A program made the translations under genes and the position numbers. From Ignavibacteria bacterium (lineage in GTDB: Bacteria; Bacteroidota; Ignavibacteria; Ignavibacteriales; Melioribacteraceae): DNA of 7,607 bases. Positions 5,917 through 7,607 of the stretch are shown piece after piece. The notes beneath the pieces were generated by a model. It was not told the DNA's origin. It searched no databases and saw nothing but the letters and a program-made list of their open reading frames with translations. The DNA lies in the NCBI GenBank assembly GCA_027347805.1, contig DAIEQP010000137.1, positions 1 through 7,607 of the forward strand, written 5' to 3'. Position 1 is the first letter of the stretch; every line of letters starts with the position of its first letter.

Positions 5917-6963
5917 TTACACCGGATGTAATCCTGTAAATTCTAAACCTGTTCTTTCATCAAAGCCATGCATAATGTTAAACGCCTGTAATGCCTGACC
6001 GGCTGCACCTTTCATTAAATTATCAATTGCGCTTACTACCACAAGACGGTTAGAAAATTCATCTTTTTTAAATCCAACATCACAATAATTTGTACCGGCC
6101 AAAAGTTTTGGTTCCGGATAACGATAAATTCCATCGCTCTCTTTTACAATACGAATGAACGGTTCGTTACCATAAACATCACGGTAAATTTTCCAGATAT
6201 CTTTTTCCTGCAAATCATTTTTCAGAAATACATGGCATGTAGCAAGTAATCCGCGAACCATATCAATTGCAGTTGCCGAAAAATGTACTGTGATTTTCTT
6301 CCCGAAAGAGAGTTCCTGCAGCATTTCTGCTGTATGGCGATGTTTAGTGGGCATATAAGATCTGACCACACCGCTTCTTTCCGGATGATGAGATCCATCA
6401 TTTACTTTATTTCCGCCTTCACTCGAACCGGCTTTTACTTCAATAACAGTTCTATCTTCTTCAACCACACCAGCTTTATATAAAGGGTACAATCCTAAAA
6501 TGCTTGCTGTAGCATTACAACCTGCCGAAGAAATATAATTTGCTGTTTTCATTTCCTCGCGATGCAATTCAGGAATGCCATAAACAAATTCATTTAATAA
6601 ATCCGGGCGAGAATGTTTATGTCCGTACCATTTTTCATATTCGGCCGCATCTTTTAATCTAAAGTCAGCGCTCAAATCGATAATCTTTGGAGCCAGTGTT
6701 TTGTAATGATCAATTTTATTCTGCGAGCTGTTATGAGGCAGACACAAAAATAAAAGGTCACATTGTTCAAGTTCAGATGCAGAAACAAATTTCATCTGTG
6801 TAGCTTTACGCAGGTTAGGGTGAATTTTGTGAACAAATTTTCCGGTATAACTTTCAGATGTAACCTGGGCTACCTCAACATGCGGATGAAACAACAATAA
6901 TCTTAATAGTTCACCGCCTGTATATCCCGAAGCGCCAACTATTGATACTTTTATTTTACTCAT
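5917..6963 (-). CDS. argC/lysY: LysW-aminoadipyl-phosphate / N-acetyl-glutamyl-phosphate reductase (LysY/ArgC)
   Basis: This 348-residue NADPH-dependent reductase turns the acyl phosphate made by the kinase into a semialdehyde. The N-terminal Rossmann motif GASGYTGGELLRLLLFHP spans 10-27. The catalytic cysteine is C149 in SSAGCNATASILGLYP, and GSSEGG (179-184) plus KHRHTAEM (207-214, with the probable catalytic histidine) complete the active site. The Cys motif reads AGCNAT rather than the PGCYAT common in ArgC, compatible with the LysY-like branch. The C-terminal NLMKGAAGQALQAFN is typical of the family. The start overlaps the ligase stop as ATGA, with a GAGGG ribosome site upstream, so translation is probably coupled. 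The substrate (lysine, arginine or both) cannot be fixed from this gene. Confidence 0.92.
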   Translation of the reverse strand: MSKIKVSIVGASGYTGGELLRLLLFHPHVEVAQVTSESYTGKFVHKIHPNLRKATQMKFVSASELEQCDLLFLCLPHNSSQNKIDHYKTLAPKIIDLSADFRLKDAAEYEKWYGHKHSRPDLLNEFVYGIPELHREEMKTANYISSAGCNATASILGLYPLYKAGVVEEDRTVIEVKAGSSEGGNKVNDGSHHPERSGVVRSYMPTKHRHTAEMLQELSFGKKITVHFSATAIDMVRGLLATCHVFLKNDLQEKDIWKIYRDVYGNEPFIRIVKESDGIYRYPEPKLLAGTNYCDVGFKKDEFSNRLVVVSAIDNLMKGAAGQALQAFNIMHGFDERTGLEFTGLHPV

Positions 6964-7607
6964 TTTCTACCCTCTGCAACTTGTAATATGTACTCAACCA
7001 TTTTCTGCGGAATATTTACGCCAGTTGTTGAAATACTGTTTTTATATTCCATTGTATAGTTCACTTCATTTACCATTAATCCCTGCTCTGTTTCAAAAAC
7101 ATATATTGCAACAATTCCACCGCCAACTGCTTTAGCTGCATTAACAGAAATTTCATTCAACTCATCAGTTACTACGCAATTAGTAGCTTTTCCGCCGCGA
7201 GCTGTATTTGTAATCCAGTGAGGAGATGTTCTGTAAATTGCAGCAATGCATTTATCACCAACAACAAATGAACGGATATCTCTACCGGGCAGTTTTTCTC
7301 CATTTTCTATTCTTGTTTTCTCAACATATTTCTGGATGTAAAAAATTGAATGATGGTATGAACCCAAAACTGCCTTATGTTCAAGAATAGCTTCAGCAGC
7401 ATCGCGATCATTAATCTTTGAAAGCAATCTTCCCCATGAACCAACAGCAGGCTTAAGAACAACAGGATAACCCATTTCTTCAATAGTTTTAAGAGCAGAT
7501 TCTTCAGTGAATGCAACTCTTACTTCAGGCTGCGGGACACCATTTTCTGCAAGTGCACATGAAGTTAAAAGTTTATCACCGCAAATTGTAGCAACACCAT
7601 AAGTGTT
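6960..7607 (-). CDS. lysX: LysX-type ATP-grasp ligase, LysW-aminoadipate/glutamate ligase (N-terminus cut off)
   Basis: The frame is open to the window edge, so the C-terminal 215 residues are visible and the true start lies outside. The first 44 visible codons, upstream of the ATG at 7475, continue the family sequence (GDKLLT, then EVRVAFTEESALKTIEE), so that ATG is internal. RimK-like ATP-grasp features are YPVVLKPAVGSWG (47-59 of the visible part), GRDIRSFVVGD, WITNTARGG (131-139) and VNEVN (179-183). NTARGG and KNSISTTGV resemble aminoadipate-specific LysX from memory, so the lysine pathway is favoured. The enzyme joins an amino acid to the gamma-carboxyl of the C-terminal Glu of LysW. 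One odd point: the usual metal-binding Asp before VFE is Tyr (codon TAT, 7103-7101). The gene overlaps the reductase by 4 bp. Confidence 0.92.
   Translation of the reverse strand, partial: NTYGVATICGDKLLTSCALAENGVPQPEVRVAFTEESALKTIEEMGYPVVLKPAVGSWGRLLSKINDRDAAEAILEHKAVLGSYHHSIFYIQKYVEKTRIENGEKLPGRDIRSFVVGDKCIAAIYRTSPHWITNTARGGKATNCVVTDELNEISVNAAKAVGGGIVAIYVFETEQGLMVNEVNYTMEYKNSISTTGVNIPQKMVEYILQVAEGRK

Noticed and set aside
7473..7475. ATG at 7475 as the start of LysX
   Set aside because: The frame stays open to the window edge and the upstream residues continue clear LysX family sequence, so this methionine is internal to a truncated gene.

Overview
The window is about 7.6 kb of AT-rich bacterial chromosome. 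Every convincing gene lies on the minus strand, so transcription runs from high to low coordinates. It holds two tightly packed gene sets separated by one 127-bp gap. The low GC content, the separate (unfused) nuoC and nuoD, the YESG form of the NuoA loop, a Bacteroidota-style promoter match and a LysW-type amino-acid cluster together suggest the Bacteroidota/Chlorobi/Ignavibacteria neighbourhood, with Ignavibacteria my best guess. This is inference from general resemblance; no phylogenetic marker is present.

From 7607 down to 3318 lies an operon-like set for carrier-protein (LysW/AmCP) dependent lysine and/or arginine synthesis: the C-terminal part of a LysX-type ATP-grasp ligase (cut by the window edge), an ArgC/LysY reductase, a class II glutamine-amidotransferase-like Ntn hydrolase, an ArgB/LysZ kinase and an ArgD/LysJ aminotransferase. 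Gaps are 15 bp or less, and two junctions overlap by 4 and 10 bp. In the known pathway LysX joins the amino acid to the C-terminal glutamate of LysW, LysZ phosphorylates it, LysY reduces it, LysJ transaminates it, and LysK releases the product. LysW would lie outside the window. LysK is not seen, while an unexplained Ntn hydrolase sits in the middle of the cluster. That is the most interesting point here, because releasing the product means cutting a gamma-glutamyl amide, which is the kind of bond this enzyme fold cuts.

Between 3317 and 3191 are a strong hairpin, likely a terminator or attenuator for the amino-acid operon, and a candidate promoter for the next operon. From 3190 to the left edge runs nuoA-B-C-D-E and the first six codons of a probable nuoF, encoding the start of respiratory complex I (NADH:quinone oxidoreductase). 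The genes abut or overlap, except for a 75-bp nuoD-nuoE gap filled by an imperfect hairpin built from CGCAGAG-type units. This looks like a dispersed intergenic repeat, and it creates a false upstream extension of nuoE.

I see no RNA genes, CRISPR arrays, insertion sequences or phage genes.
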